A DNA stretch of 45,344 nt from Mycolicibacter nonchromogenicus (GTDB lineage Bacteria; Actinomycetota; Actinomycetes; Mycobacteriales; Mycobacteriaceae). The translations under genes were made by a program, and so were the position numbers. The notes below the pieces were generated by a model that worked only from the letters and a program-made list of their open reading frames with translations, did no database searches and was not told the DNA's origin. The DNA lies in contig NZ_LQPI01000054.1 of the NCBI RefSeq assembly GCF_002101775.1, positions 1 through 45,344 of the forward strand, read 5' to 3'. Below are positions 32,425 through 42,213 of this stretch, piece by piece. Position 1 is the first letter of the stretch, and each line of letters begins with the position of its first letter.

Positions 32425-34371
32425 ATGTGTGGACTGCTGGCCTTCGTGTGTGCCCCGGCCGGCACGACACCGGGCGCTGATGTGGCCGAAGTCGCCGGCG
32501 CGGTGTCGCGGGCGACCCACCTGATGCGTCACCGCGGCCCGGACGAGCCAGGAGGCATCTGGGCCGGCGACCAAGTGGTGTTCGGGTTCAACCGGCTGTC
32601 GTTCATCGACATCGCCCATTCCCACCAGCCCATGCGCTGGGGCCCACCGGAGGCTCCGGAGCGCTATGAGCTGGTGTTCAACGGCGAGATCTACAACTAC
32701 CTGGAACTGCGCGCAGAGCTGGCCGCCGAGCACGGCGCGGTGTTCGCCACCGACGGCGACGGCGAGGCGATCGTCGCGGGCTACCACTACTGGGGCACCG
32801 ATGTGCTGTCGCGGCTGCGCGGCATGTTCGCCTTCGCGGTGTGGGACACCGTGTCCGGCGAGCTGTTCTGCGCACGCGACCCGTTCGGGATCAAGCCGCT
32901 GTTCATGGCGTCGGGACCGGGCGGCACGGTGGTGGGCAGCGAGAAGAAATGCCTGCTGGATCTGGCCGACGTGGTGGGCTTCGACACGGCCATCGACACC
33001 CGCGCCGTCCAGCACTACACGGTGCTGCAGTACGTGCCGGAACCGGAGACGCTGCATCGGGGCATACGGCGGTTGGAGTCGGGCTGTTACGCCCGGATCC
33101 GGCCCGGCCAGGCGCCGGAGACCACCCGCTACTTCCGGCCGCGCTTCGACGCCACCCCGATCACCCGCGACACCGAGCAGGCGCGCTACGACGAGATCAC
33201 CGCGGTCCTCGAGGACTCCGTCGCCAAGCACATGCGGGCCGATGTCACCGTCGGCGCGTTCCTGTCCGGAGGGATCGACTCCACCGCGATCGCCGCGCTG
33301 GCGATGCGCCACAACCCCAAGCTGATCACCTTCACCACCGGGTTCGAGCGGGAGGGCTTCTCCGAGATCGACGTCGCCGCTGCGTCGGCCGAGGCGATCG
33401 GTGCCCGGCACGTGGTCAAGGTCGTCAGCCCGGCCGAGTTCGTCGCCGCCCTGCCCGAGATCGTCTGGTACCTCGACGACCCGGTCGCCGACCCGGCCCT
33501 GGTGCCGCTGTACTTCATCGCCGCCGAAGCCCGCAAGCACGTCAAGGTGGTGCTCTCCGGCGAGGGCGCCGACGAGCTGTTCGGCGGCTACACCATCTAC
33601 CGTGAGCCGCTGTCGCTGCGGCCCTTCGACTACCTGCCGTCCCCGGTGCGCCGATCCCTGGGCAAGGTGTCGCGGCCGTTGCCCGAGGGCATGCGCGGCA
33701 AGAGCCTGCTGCACCGCGGGTCGCTTCGCCTGGAGGAGCGCTACTACGGCAACGCCCGCAGCTTCTCCGACGAACAACTGCGTGCGGTGCTGCCCGGCTT
33801 CTCCCCCGACTGGACCCACACCGACGTCACCGCCCCGATCTACGCCGAATCCGTCGGCTGGGATCCGGTGGCCCGGATGCAGCACATCGACCTGTTCACC
33901 TGGCTGCGCGGCGACATCCTGGTCAAAGCCGACAAGATGACCATGGCCAACTCGCTCGAGCTGCGGGTGCCGTTCCTGGACCCCGAGGTGTTCGCGGTGG
34001 CATCGCGCCTGCCGGTGTCGGCCAAGATCACCCGCACCACCACCAAGTACGCGCTGCGCCGTGCACTGGAGCCGATCATCCCCGCGCACGTGCTGCACCG
34101 CCCCAAGCTCGGCTTCCCGGTGCCGTTGCGGCACTGGCTGCGCGCCGGTGAGCTGCTGGAGTGGGCGTATGCGACGGTGGACGCCACCGGCGCCGGTCAC
34201 CTGGTCGATGTGGCCGCGGTGCGCACCATGCTCGACGAGCACCGCCTCGGCACCGCCGATCACAGCCGTCGGCTCTGGACCGTGCTGATCTTCATGCTGT
34301 GGCACGCGATCTTCGTCGAGCACAGCGTGGTGCCGACCATCCGGGAACCCGACTACCCCGTGCGGCTCTAG
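32425..34371 (+). CDS. asnB: Glutamine-hydrolysing asparagine synthetase
   Basis: 648 aa. The N-terminal class II glutaminase domain starts MCGLLAFV (nucleophile Cys2 after Met removal) with FNGEIYNYLELR and DGDGEAIV. The C-terminal synthetase domain carries the PP-loop FLSGGIDST, then VVLSGEGADELFGGY. It makes asparagine from aspartate, glutamine and ATP. In corynebacteria a relative (ltsA) next to the ctaC genes affects cell-wall properties, probably by amidation, so free asparagine may not be the only product. Divergent from ctaC. Confidence 0.93.
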   Translation: MCGLLAFVCAPAGTTPGADVAEVAGAVSRATHLMRHRGPDEPGGIWAGDQVVFGFNRLSFIDIAHSHQPMRWGPPEAPERYELVFNGEIYNYLELRAELAAEHGAVFATDGDGEAIVAGYHYWGTDVLSRLRGMFAFAVWDTVSGELFCARDPFGIKPLFMASGPGGTVVGSEKKCLLDLADVVGFDTAIDTRAVQHYTVLQYVPEPETLHRGIRRLESGCYARIRPGQAPETTRYFRPRFDATPITRDTEQARYDEITAVLEDSVAKHMRADVTVGAFLSGGIDSTAIAALAMRHNPKLITFTTGFEREGFSEIDVAAASAEAIGARHVVKVVSPAEFVAALPEIVWYLDDPVADPALVPLYFIAAEARKHVKVVLSGEGADELFGGYTIYREPLSLRPFDYLPSPVRRSLGKVSRPLPEGMRGKSLLHRGSLRLEERYYGNARSFSDEQLRAVLPGFSPDWTHTDVTAPIYAESVGWDPVARMQHIDLFTWLRGDILVKADKMTMANSLELRVPFLDPEVFAVASRLPVSAKITRTTTKYALRRALEPIIPAHVLHRPKLGFPVPLRHWLRAGELLEWAYATVDATGAGHLVDVAAVRTMLDEHRLGTADHSRRLWTVLIFMLWHAIFVEHSVVPTIREPDYPVRL

Positions 34372-34398
34372 TTCTTTCCCGGCGCGCCCCTACCCCCG

Positions 34399-34456
34399 CG
34401 AGCAGACGCGAAAGCCCCCTGTAACGCCGTTACAAGGGGGCTTTCGCGTCTGCTCG
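34399..34456. terminator. Long hairpin terminator between convergent asnB and adoK (repeat copy 2)
   Basis: Perfect 22-nt arms at 34399-34420 and 34435-34456, extended by GTAAC/GTTAC with one bulged A around a 3-nt loop. The left arm is identical to that of the pknL-aroG hairpin at 7581-7602. Confidence 0.8.
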
Positions 34457-34480
34457 CCGGAGAGAAAACCAGCGAAAAAA

Positions 34481-35515
<1,035 letters not shown>

Positions 35516-35575
35516 CTACCAGCGGTCCGCCGCCGGGCAGCACAATAATCCCGGCCGCGAGGTGATGTCAGGCGC

Positions 35576-35932
35576 TCAGTTGAACGAGTCGCCGCACGAG
35601 CACGAGCCGCCGGCGTTGGGGTTCTCGATGGTGAAACCCTGCTTGTCGATCTGGTCGGCGTAGCCGATCTCGGCGCCCTGCAGGTACGGCGCGCTCATCC
35701 GGTCGACGGTCAGCGTCACACCGTTGAACTCCGCGACCATGTCACCGTCGAGGCTGCGGTCGTCGAAGAACAGGTTGTAGCGCAGGCCCGCGCAGCCACC
35801 CGGCTGGACCGAGATCCGCAGGGTCAGGTCGTCACGACCCTCCTGTTCCAGCAGCGCCTTCACCTTGGCCGCAGCCTCGTCGGTCAAGACCACGCCGTGA
35901 GACTCGGTGGTCGACTGATCCTGAACAGTCAT
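35576..35932 (-). CDS. A-type iron-sulfur carrier (ErpA/IscA-like, Rv2204c-like)
   Basis: 118 aa. The three conserved cysteines of A-type carriers are present: Cys in QPGGCAGLRYN and the C-terminal pair in GGSCSCGDSFN. It hands Fe-S clusters to target enzymes. ATG start with an AGGGAG Shine-Dalgarno. It stands alone on the minus strand between adoK and glycerate kinase. The H37Rv membrane gene Rv2203 that normally intervenes is absent here. Confidence 0.94.
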   Translation of the reverse strand: MTVQDQSTTESHGVVLTDEAAAKVKALLEQEGRDDLTLRISVQPGGCAGLRYNLFFDDRSLDGDMVAEFNGVTLTVDRMSAPYLQGAEIGYADQIDKQGFTIENPNAGGSCSCGDSFN

Positions 35933-36029
35933 TGCGTCTCCCTATTGCGGTTGATCATGGGGCGGGTCCGGCCTCAACTGGAGGCGTTCGAACCCACGAC
36001 AACAACGATACCCTGCGCCAACGTGTTCC

Positions 36030-37172
36030 CTACCGACGCGGCGAATCGGGCGGATCCGCGGTGGGAGTGCCCTTGATCTGCGCCGCCAGGATGGTGCTGA
36101 GCCCGATCAGCTGGTTGGCGGCATCGATCATGGCCAGCCGCACCGAGCCGGCGTAGTCGGCCATCGCCCGGGCGGCCAGCACGCCGGCCGAGCGCAATGC
36201 GGGTTCGTCCAGGCTGACCTGCCCGGCCAGTACCAGCACCGGTATCTCCCGCGCCCGGGCCTGCGCTGCCAGTGAGCCGATCACTTTTCCGTGCAGTGAC
36301 TGCTGATCGAAGTGACCCTCGCCGGTGACCAGGACGTCGGCGTCTGCCAGGGCGGCCTCCAGACCGGTGTGGCGGGCCACGATCTCGGACCCGGATTCGA
36401 CGGTGCCGCCCAGCGCCAGCACAGCTGCCCCGATTCCCCCGGCCGCCCCGGCGCCCGACGCGGCGCTGGCCTGCCAGCCGGCGGCGGCGTCCAGATCCAC
36501 CGCCCAGGCGGCCAGCCGGCTCTCGAGCACCGCGACCGTGGCCGGGTCGGCGCCCTTCTGCGGTCCGAACACGCGAGCCGAACCCCAGGGGCCCAGCAAC
36601 GGGTATTCGACGTCGCAGGCTGCGATCAATTCGACGTCCGCGAGCCGCCGGCGTGCGGCGGCCAGGCCGCCCAGCTCATTGACCATGCCGCGGCCACCGT
36701 CGGTGCAGGCACTGCCGCCGAGCCCGATGACGATCCGCTGCGCCCCGGCGTCCAGCGCCGCGGCGACGAGGTGGCCCACCCCCATGCTGTGGGCGAGCAG
36801 CGCCGTCCGCGGCGACGGCGGTTCGCCGAGCACCCCCAACCCGCACGCCTGGGCGCATTCCAGATAGGCCGTCTCGGCCGCGGCGTCGAAGACCCATTCG
36901 GCGTCCACCGGGTCGTCCAGCGGCCCGCTGACCCGCGCCCGCCGCAGCGTACCCAGCGTGCTGGCCAGCACTGCAGCAAAGCCCGGGCCGCCGTCGGACT
37001 GCGGCGCGATGGTCAGGCGGTCATGGGGGCGGCTGCGATGCCAGCCCGTCGAGATGGCGGTGGCGGCCTGCACCGCGGTCAGCGTTTCGCCGAAACAGTC
37101 CGGCGCGATCAGGACCCGAAGCGGCCGCACCCGTGAACCGGCCGAGCTGCCGACAAACGGATTATCCGCCAT
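36030..37172 (-). CDS. Glycerate kinase (GarK/GlxK family, Rv2205c-like)
   Basis: 380 aa. Family motifs are near the N-terminus ([30 protein letters not shown]), in the middle ([21 protein letters not shown], in part; FGPQKGADP) and near the C-terminus ([16 protein letters not shown]). It phosphorylates D-glycerate with ATP. The ATG at 37172 is preceded by TACCCT and 6 nt, a leaderless arrangement, with no Shine-Dalgarno. Divergent from the DUF3043 gene. Confidence 0.92.
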   Translation of the reverse strand: MADNPFVGSSAGSRVRPLRVLIAPDCFGETLTAVQAATAISTGWHRSRPHDRLTIAPQSDGGPGFAAVLASTLGTLRRARVSGPLDDPVDAEWVFDAAAETAYLECAQACGLGVLGEPPSPRTALLAHSMGVGHLVAAALDAGAQRIVIGLGGSACTDGGRGMVNELGGLAAARRRLADVELIAACDVEYPLLGPWGSARVFGPQKGADPATVAVLESRLAAWAVDLDAAAGWQASAASGAGAAGGIGAAVLALGGTVESGSEIVARHTGLEAALADADVLVTGEGHFDQQSLHGKVIGSLAAQARAREIPVLVLAGQVSLDEPALRSAGVLAARAMADYAGSVRLAMIDAANQLIGLSTILAAQIKGTPTADPPDSPRR

Positions 37173-37178
37173 CTCTGC

Positions 37179-37184
37179 AGGGTA
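37179..37184 (-). promoter_or_regulatory. Leaderless -10 element of the glycerate kinase gene
   Basis: TACCCT on the minus strand with exactly 6 nt to the ATG at 37172. Confidence 0.6.
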
Positions 37185-37228
37185 TAGAGCCGCGCGGACG
37201 GCGAAGCAGACCGGGCGGACCGGGCAAG

Positions 37229-37234
37229 TAATCT
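37229..37234 (+). promoter_or_regulatory. Leaderless -10 element of the DUF3043 gene
   Basis: TAATCT with 7 nt to the GTG at 37242; no Shine-Dalgarno. The opposing start codons are 69 nt apart. Confidence 0.6.
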
Positions 37235-37241
37235 GGCGGGC

Positions 37242-37916
37242 GTGAAGTTGCCGGGGCGCAGAAAAGACGAGACTCAGTCCGCTGAGTCCGTGGTCTCCGC
37301 CGTCTCTGTCGACGGCGACCAGTCGGAGGGTGCCGCCGCCCGCGGAACCGCTCCCAAAGGACGGCCCACCCCGAAGCGCAGCGCCGCGGCCAAGCGGCGC
37401 GGCCCGGTGGCGCCGGCTCCGATGACCGCGGCGGAGGCGCGGGCCCGCCGTAAGGCGCTGGCCGGGCAGAAGCTGTCCAAGGAGGAACGCCGCATCGCGA
37501 AGGCGGAGCGCCGTGAGCGGATGGCCGACCGCCGCGAACGAATGCTGGCCGGCGACGAGTCAGCGCTGCTGGAACGCGATCGCGGGCCGGTGCGCCGTTA
37601 CGTCCGCGACATCGTCGATGCCCGGTACAACCTGCTAGGCCTGTTCATGCCGGTGGCGCTGGGTCTGATGCTCCTCATGATGGCCGCCCCGCAGGTCCAG
37701 TTCTACATTTCGCCGGCGATGATGCTGCTGATGGTCTCGATGGGCGTCGACGGGGTGCTGGTGGCCCGCAAGGCCACCCGGATGGTCGACGCCAAATTCC
37801 CGAACAATGTCGAAAGCCGTTGGAAGCTGGGGCTGTACGCCGCCAGCCGCGCGTCCACGCTGCGCCGCATGCGGGCCCCGCGGCCGCAGGTGCGGCGCGG
37901 TGAACGCCTCGACTGA
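37242..37916 (+). CDS. DUF3043 membrane protein (Rv2206-like)
   Basis: 224 aa. A basic, disordered N-terminus contains the family block [20 protein letters not shown], followed by a charged helix ([24 protein letters not shown], in part) and [19 protein letters not shown] leading to two membrane helices (about 128-148 and 155-172). The tail is basic. GTG start. The function of the family is unknown. Its end overlaps a possible earlier cobT start at 37900. Confidence 0.87.
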   Translation: MKLPGRRKDETQSAESVVSAVSVDGDQSEGAAARGTAPKGRPTPKRSAAAKRRGPVAPAPMTAAEARARRKALAGQKLSKEERRIAKAERRERMADRRERMLAGDESALLERDRGPVRRYVRDIVDARYNLLGLFMPVALGLMLLMMAAPQVQFYISPAMMLLMVSMGVDGVLVARKATRMVDAKFPNNVESRWKLGLYAASRASTLRRMRAPRPQVRRGERLD

Positions 37917-37935
37917 GTTCCCACTCGGCCCAGCG

Positions 37936-38985
37936 ATGGAATTCCCACCGGTCAGCCCGCCCGATGCCGCGGTGGCCGCCGCGGCCCGGGCCCGGCAGGA
38001 CTCGCTGACCAAACCCGCGGGTTCGCTGGGCCGCCTGGAAGCCCTGTCGGTGTGGGCGGCGGCCTGCCAAGGACAGTGTCCGCCAAGACAATTCGAGCGC
38101 GTCCGCATTGTGGTGTTCGCCGGCGATCACGGCGTGACCCGGAGCCGGGTGTCTGCCTACCCCGCGGAGGTGACCGCGCAGATGGTCGCCAACATCGACC
38201 GCGGCGGGGCGGCCATCAACGCGCTGGCCGCGATCGGCGGGGCCGGGGTGCGGGTCGTGGACATCGCCGTCGACTCGGATCTGTCCGCGAAGGGCGCCTA
38301 CAAGGTGCGCCGCGGCAGCGGGGACATCACGAGCGAGGACGCGCTGACCGCTGAGGAGACGGTGGCCGCGCTCGAGGCAGGTCGGCGCATCGCCGACGAG
38401 GAGGTCGACAGCGGCGCAGATCTGCTTATTCCCGGCGATATGGGGATTGGGAACACCACGGTCGCAACGACTTTGATCGCCGCGCTCACCGGCGCCGAGC
38501 CCGCCGACGTGGTGGGCCACGGGACGGGCATCGATGACGCCGGCTGGGCCCGCAAGACCGCGGCGGTGCGCGACGCCCTGTTCCGCTCCCGGCCACACCG
38601 TGCCGATCCTGTTGCGCTGCTGCGCTGCTGCGGTGGTGCCGACTTCGCGGCGCTGGCGGGGTTCTGCGCCCAGGCCGCTGTGCGGCGCACGCCGGTGCTG
38701 CTCGACGGCCTGGCCTCGACGGCTGCCGCGCTGGTGGCCGACCGCCTGGCACCGGGGGCCCGGGCCTGGTGGCAGGCCGGTCATCGCTCGCCGGAACCGG
38801 CGCACGCGCTGGCCTGCGCGGCGCTGGGCCTCGAGCCGATCCTGGACCTGCAGATGCGGTTGGGCGAGGGTACCGGCGCTGCGGTTGCGCTGCCCGTGCT
38901 GCGCGCAGCGGTCGCGGCGTTGTCATCGATGTCGACTTTCGCCGATGCCGGGGTTTCCGGGCCGGCCGAGGGGATCCCGGGGTGA
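37936..38985 (+). CDS. cobT: Nicotinate-nucleotide-dimethylbenzimidazole phosphoribosyltransferase
   Basis: 349 aa. Activates dimethylbenzimidazole for the lower ligand of cobalamin. Family motifs: [66 protein letters not shown] (the GDMGIGNTT signature) and [18 protein letters not shown]. The ATG at 37936 fits the conserved start; GTG 37900, overlapping the previous gene by 17 nt, is an in-frame alternative. It overlaps cobS by 4 nt. Confidence 0.94.
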   Translation: MEFPPVSPPDAAVAAAARARQDSLTKPAGSLGRLEALSVWAAACQGQCPPRQFERVRIVVFAGDHGVTRSRVSAYPAEVTAQMVANIDRGGAAINALAAIGGAGVRVVDIAVDSDLSAKGAYKVRRGSGDITSEDALTAEETVAALEAGRRIADEEVDSGADLLIPGDMGIGNTTVATTLIAALTGAEPADVVGHGTGIDDAGWARKTAAVRDALFRSRPHRADPVALLRCCGGADFAALAGFCAQAAVRRTPVLLDGLASTAAALVADRLAPGARAWWQAGHRSPEPAHALACAALGLEPILDLQMRLGEGTGAAVALPVLRAAVAALSSMSTFADAGVSGPAEGIPG

Positions 38986-39722
38986 TCCGTTCTCTGGCCG
39001 CGGCGGTGGGGTTCGCAACGGCCGTGCGCCTGCCCGGAGCTGTCGCCCACCCGCCAGGTCGCGGGGCAATGACCGCGCTGCCGGTGGTCGGCGCCGCGCT
39101 GGGCGCGCTGGCGGCCGCCGTGGTGTGGGCGGCCGGATACGCCTTCGGCCCGGGCAGCCCGGTGTCCGGGCTACTGGCCGTGGCGGTGTTGCTGGCCGCC
39201 ACCCGTGGACTGCACATCGATGGGGTCGCCGACACCGCTGACGGCTTGGGGTGCTCCCGGCCCGCCCCCCAGGCACTGCAGGTGATGCGCGAGGGATCGA
39301 CCGGCCCGTTCGGGGTGGTCGCGGTGGTGCTGGTGATCGGCCTGCAGGCGACGACCTTCCCGCTGCTGGGCGCCGGGCAGATCGTGCTCGCGGTCTGCGC
39401 GGGGCGGGTCGCGGCGGTGTGGGCCTGCCGTCGCTCGGTGCCGGCGGCAGCCGGAAGCATGCTGGGCGCCACGGTGGCCGGGAGTCAGCCGCTGCCGGTC
39501 GCGGTCGCCTGGGTGCTGGCACTGGTCGCCGCGGCGGTTCCCGCCGGCTCGGCGCCGTGGCAGGGTCCGGTGGCCGTCGCCTTGGCCCTGGCTTGCGGCG
39601 CTGCGCTGGTACATCGCTGTGTGCGACGCCTCGGTGGCATCACCGGTGATGTGCTCGGGGCCGTCATCGAGTGGACGACAACGCTTGTCGCGATAGGGCT
39701 CGCCGCGCTGGCCACTGGATGA
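38982..39722 (+). CDS. cobS: Adenosylcobinamide-GDP ribazoletransferase
   Basis: 246 aa. Joins adenosylcobinamide-GDP to alpha-ribazole at the membrane, completing cobalamin. The signature THGLHxDGxADxxDGL appears as [17 protein letters not shown], followed by [16 protein letters not shown]. About six membrane helices; [14 protein letters not shown] and a final [13 protein letters not shown] are conserved. GTG start overlaps the cobT stop (GTGA). This is the last gene of the conserved backbone before the accessory region. Confidence 0.93.
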   Translation: MIRSLAAAVGFATAVRLPGAVAHPPGRGAMTALPVVGAALGALAAAVVWAAGYAFGPGSPVSGLLAVAVLLAATRGLHIDGVADTADGLGCSRPAPQALQVMREGSTGPFGVVAVVLVIGLQATTFPLLGAGQIVLAVCAGRVAAVWACRRSVPAAAGSMLGATVAGSQPLPVAVAWVLALVAAAVPAGSAPWQGPVAVALALACGAALVHRCVRRLGGITGDVLGAVIEWTTTLVAIGLAALATG

Positions 39723-39774
39723 CTGCGCCTTCTTCGGAGCGGTTCAGCGACGCGGCGTTATACCCAAAAAATAC

Positions 39775-39802
39775 TTGTAAAAAATCAGATGGTCATTAAT
39801 AT
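39775..39802 (+). promoter_or_regulatory. AT-rich sigma-70-like promoter of the small ORF
   Basis: TTGTAA (39775-39780), a 16-nt spacer and TAATAT (39797-39802), set in a locally AT-rich stretch (about 39760-39805) unlike the rest of the window. +1 near 39809 gives a 16-nt leader containing GTGGGGAAA. Confidence 0.6.
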
Positions 39803-39824
39803 CGTGATACGTGGGGAAATCTCG

Positions 39825-40010
39825 ATGACGCGCCATCACAGCTACAGCAAACGGAGTCGGGAGTCACGCAAGGCGATGCGCTGGGACGCCGTTGACGACG
39901 ACCTTGACGACGACTACGCCGCACGGGGTGATCGCCTGGCCGGGATTGGTCACTTGCCGACGCCGAATTTCCGTCCAACCCAGGGGCCTGACTCCTCCCC
40001 CGGCACGTAG
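39825..40010 (+). CDS. Small protein of unknown function upstream of the PGRS cluster
   Basis: 61 aa from ATG 39825, preceded by a purine-rich GGGGAAA 6 nt upstream and a good promoter. The sequence is bipartite: a basic start (TRHHSYSKRSRESRKAMRW), an acidic patch (DAVDDDLDDDYAARGD) and a Pro-rich end. No membrane segment and no cysteine. I do not recognise a family. It could encode a small cytosolic or DNA-associated protein linked to the following genes. An upstream in-frame ATG at 39789 is less likely, because it precedes the predicted +1. Confidence 0.55.
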   Translation: MTRHHSYSKRSRESRKAMRWDAVDDDLDDDYAARGDRLAGIGHLPTPNFRPTQGPDSSPGT

Positions 40011-40132
40011 CACTGCGCCCGCCGCCTGCCCGTGTCCCAAAAATGCAGTAGTCGACTACTGCATGCGCTGCCTGTCCGCCGTCTTAGCGTCTGCGCTTAT
40101 CGGATCAACAGGCTTCGCAAAGGGAATGCATC
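40011..40132. promoter_or_regulatory. Intergenic control region of the PGRS cluster
   Basis: Contains the 22-bp palindrome at 40043-40064 and an AAAGGGA Shine-Dalgarno at 40119-40125, 7 nt from the ATG at 40133. TTAGCG (40084-40089) and TTATCG (40097-40102) are weak promoter-like hexamers with too short a spacing. No coding region is seen. Confidence 0.5.
40043..40064. promoter_or_regulatory. Perfect 22-bp palindrome, putative operator
   Basis: The half-site ATGCAGTAGTC is followed directly by its exact reverse complement, so an 11+11 bp dyad with no spacer is centred on the SalI-like GTCGAC. It lies 68 nt before the first PGRS gene. Its size and symmetry suit a dimeric TetR- or GntR-type repressor. 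No T-run follows, so a terminator is unlikely. Confidence 0.65.
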
Positions 40133-42166
40133 ATGTCTGGTCAGCGCAACCGCAAACAACGCCACGGCATCCGGCTGGCGGGGCTGGGCAGCGCAGCCGG
40201 CGCGGTCCTGACATTCGGCCTGGGACCGGTAGGCAGCGCACCGGCCCAAGCCGATCCGTTCGACTGGATCGTCGACCTGTTCGATCCGGCCGGCTGGTCA
40301 TGGCTGAACGTCGAGAACCCCACCGACCTCGACCTGGCCGACTGGAGCGGTTGGCTGTCCCGACTGGGCGTTCCAGCCGACCCTGATGCGCTGTTGCCGG
40401 CCGCCGCTGACGCCACCCCCAGCTTGGCCCAGTTATTCGACACCTGGATCTACACCCCGATCCACGACGCCGGCCAGGACTGGCTGGCCACCCCATCCGG
40501 CATCGCGATCAGCGCCTGGATCAACGACACCTTCGCCAACGGCCACCTGCTGATCGGCAACGGCGCCGACGGCATCGACGGCGGCACCTACGAGCAGGCT
40601 ATGGGCGGCGTCGGCGGACTGTTGTTCGGCGACGGAGGCGACGGCGGAACCAGCATGGACGGTCTCGCCGGCAACGGCGGCAACGCCGGATTCTTCGGTA
40701 ATGGCGGAGACGGCGGGGACGGCGGGGACGGCGGGGACGGCAACAGCGGCGGCGACGGCGGCCTCGGCGGCGTCTTCCTGGGCACGGGCGGCGACGGCGG
40801 GGACGGCGGGGACGGCGGAATCGGCGGTCATGGCGGCAACGGCGGCGACGCGGTGAGCTGGTTGTTTGGCAATGGCGGAGCCGGCGGTCGCGGCGGCGAT
40901 GCCTGGACCTCCGATGGCTGGGCGGCGGGCACCTGGGTGCGGGCCGGCGGTGATGGTGGCGACACCACTGCATTGTTGGGCGATGGCGGACCCGGCGGTC
41001 GCGGCGGGAACGGCCCCGACGGCGAAGGCACCGGCTACGGCGGCCACGGCGGAGAAGGCGGCGCCGGAGGATGGGGCGGCGGCTCGTGGTTCGGAGTGGC
41101 CGGCCGCGGCGGCGACGGCGGTGACGGCGGGAAGGGCCGGAACGGCGGTGCCACCTCCGAGGATGGCGGCAACGGCGGCCGCGGCGGCCCCGGTGGTGAT
41201 ATGGGGTACGGCCTGCTGCCCTCCAGCAGCGCCGGCGCGGGCGGTCGCGGCGGCGACGGCGGCGACGGGAACGGGGCGGGCCATACCGCCGGCCTCGGCG
41301 GGTCCGGTGGCCAGGGCGGCACGGCTTACTCCCGAGGAACCGGTGGCGACGGCGGCAACGGCGGCGCCGGGGGGAACGGCATCAACGGTGCGAGCGGCAG
41401 CCCCGGTGGCATCGGTGGGACCGGCGGCCAGGGATCCCTCGGTAGCGGTGCGGGAGGCAACGGCGGTCACGGCGGGGCCGACGGCGGCGGCATCGGAGGC
41501 GCCGGCGGCATCGGCGCCCCTGCCGCCGCCGAAAGCGAGCTCTGGGGCGCGGGCGGTGGTGGCGGCGGCGGTGTGGGCCACCTCGGCGGTACCGGCGGCG
41601 CCGGCGGCAACGGCGGTGCAAGCGGTTCCGGCTACGGCGGACGCGGAGGCACCGGTGGCACCGGCGGAACCGGTGTGGGCATCGGAAGCACCGGCGGCGA
41701 CGGCGGCAACGGCGGCGCCGGCGGTGAAGGACTGCGTCGCGGGGTCGGCGGAAACGGCGGCAACGGCGGGAACGGCGGGACCGGCGTGGACGGCGGAACA
41801 GGCGGCACGGGCGGGACGGGCGGAAGCGGCGGTCGAGCCAGCAGCTCCGGCGCTGGCTGGGACAGGCCAACCGGCGGCCGCGGTGGCGACGGCGGCAATG
41901 GCGGAACCAGCCCCGCTGGTGGCACCGGCAGCCGGGGCGGCGACGGCGGCGCTGGAGGTCCCGCCGACCCCGCCACCGACTCCGGCGGGGGGGCCGTAGG
42001 CGGCACCGGCGGCCACGGCGGCGACGGTGGATCTCCCGGCCCCAACGGCGACGGTCACGGTGGGGTCGGAGGCAAGGGGTCGGTGAACGGCGACGGGCCC
42101 CGCGCCGGCGACGGCGGCGACGGCGGTTTCGACGGCACCCCCGGCACACCCGGGGCGCCCGGATGA
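40133..42166 (+). CDS. Sec-signal PGRS-repeat protein A (PE-less)
   Basis: 677 aa. The N-terminus is basic (RNRKQRHGIR), then a hydrophobic core ([19 protein letters not shown]) and the cleavage motif APAQA ending at residue 40: a signal peptidase I signal. Residues 41-141 form a non-repetitive module rich in Asp and Trp ([43 protein letters not shown]). The junction [14 protein letters not shown] (138-151) resembles the [11 protein letters not shown] block of PE_PGRS proteins. The rest is a PGRS array of GGxGGx with many GDGG units, ending DGTPGTPGAPG. There is no PE or PPE domain, no Cys and no YxxxD/E signal in the N-terminal module. Good AAAGGGA Shine-Dalgarno. Probably exported or surface exposed; possible Ca2+ binding by the GGxGxD-like repeats is inference. 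Confidence 0.88.
   Translation: MSGQRNRKQRHGIRLAGLGSAAGAVLTFGLGPVGSAPAQADPFDWIVDLFDPAGWSWLNVENPTDLDLADWSGWLSRLGVPADPDALLPAAADATPSLAQLFDTWIYTPIHDAGQDWLATPSGIAISAWINDTFANGHLLIGNGADGIDGGTYEQAMGGVGGLLFGDGGDGGTSMDGLAGNGGNAGFFGNGGDGGDGGDGGDGNSGGDGGLGGVFLGTGGDGGDGGDGGIGGHGGNGGDAVSWLFGNGGAGGRGGDAWTSDGWAAGTWVRAGGDGGDTTALLGDGGPGGRGGNGPDGEGTGYGGHGGEGGAGGWGGGSWFGVAGRGGDGGDGGKGRNGGATSEDGGNGGRGGPGGDMGYGLLPSSSAGAGGRGGDGGDGNGAGHTAGLGGSGGQGGTAYSRGTGGDGGNGGAGGNGINGASGSPGGIGGTGGQGSLGSGAGGNGGHGGADGGGIGGAGGIGAPAAAESELWGAGGGGGGGVGHLGGTGGAGGNGGASGSGYGGRGGTGGTGGTGVGIGSTGGDGGNGGAGGEGLRRGVGGNGGNGGNGGTGVDGGTGGTGGTGGSGGRASSSGAGWDRPTGGRGGDGGNGGTSPAGGTGSRGGDGGAGGPADPATDSGGGAVGGTGGHGGDGGSPGPNGDGHGGVGGKGSVNGDGPRAGDGGDGGFDGTPGTPGAPG
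40610..42150 (+). repeat. PGRS array of protein A
   Basis: GC-rich in-frame repetition of GGN-GGN-NNN codons (GGC GGC/GGA/GGG plus Asn, Asp, Ala or Thr). Segment 41380-41730 is closely shared with 43420-43780 of the next gene ([49 protein letters not shown]). Confidence 0.85.
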
Positions 42167-42213
42167 CGCATCGACATGATCTGCCGCAACGGCCCCGTCT
42201 CGAAGGAGCAGTG

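Noticed and set aside
32326..34323. 665-codon minus-strand open frame over asnB
   Set aside because: Shadow; asnB has the Cys2 glutaminase start and PP-loop in the plus frame.
40133..40600. PE or PPE domain at the start of the PGRS proteins
   Set aside because: No PE-type helical pair, no Pro-Glu start and no YxxxD/E motif in the N-terminal module; a signal peptide is present instead.
40433..42058. 541-codon open frame on the minus strand across PGRS gene A
   Set aside because: Produced by the complement of GGC/GGN codon repeats (Ala/Val/Pro-rich translation); the plus frame has a ribosome-binding site, signal peptide and paralogues.
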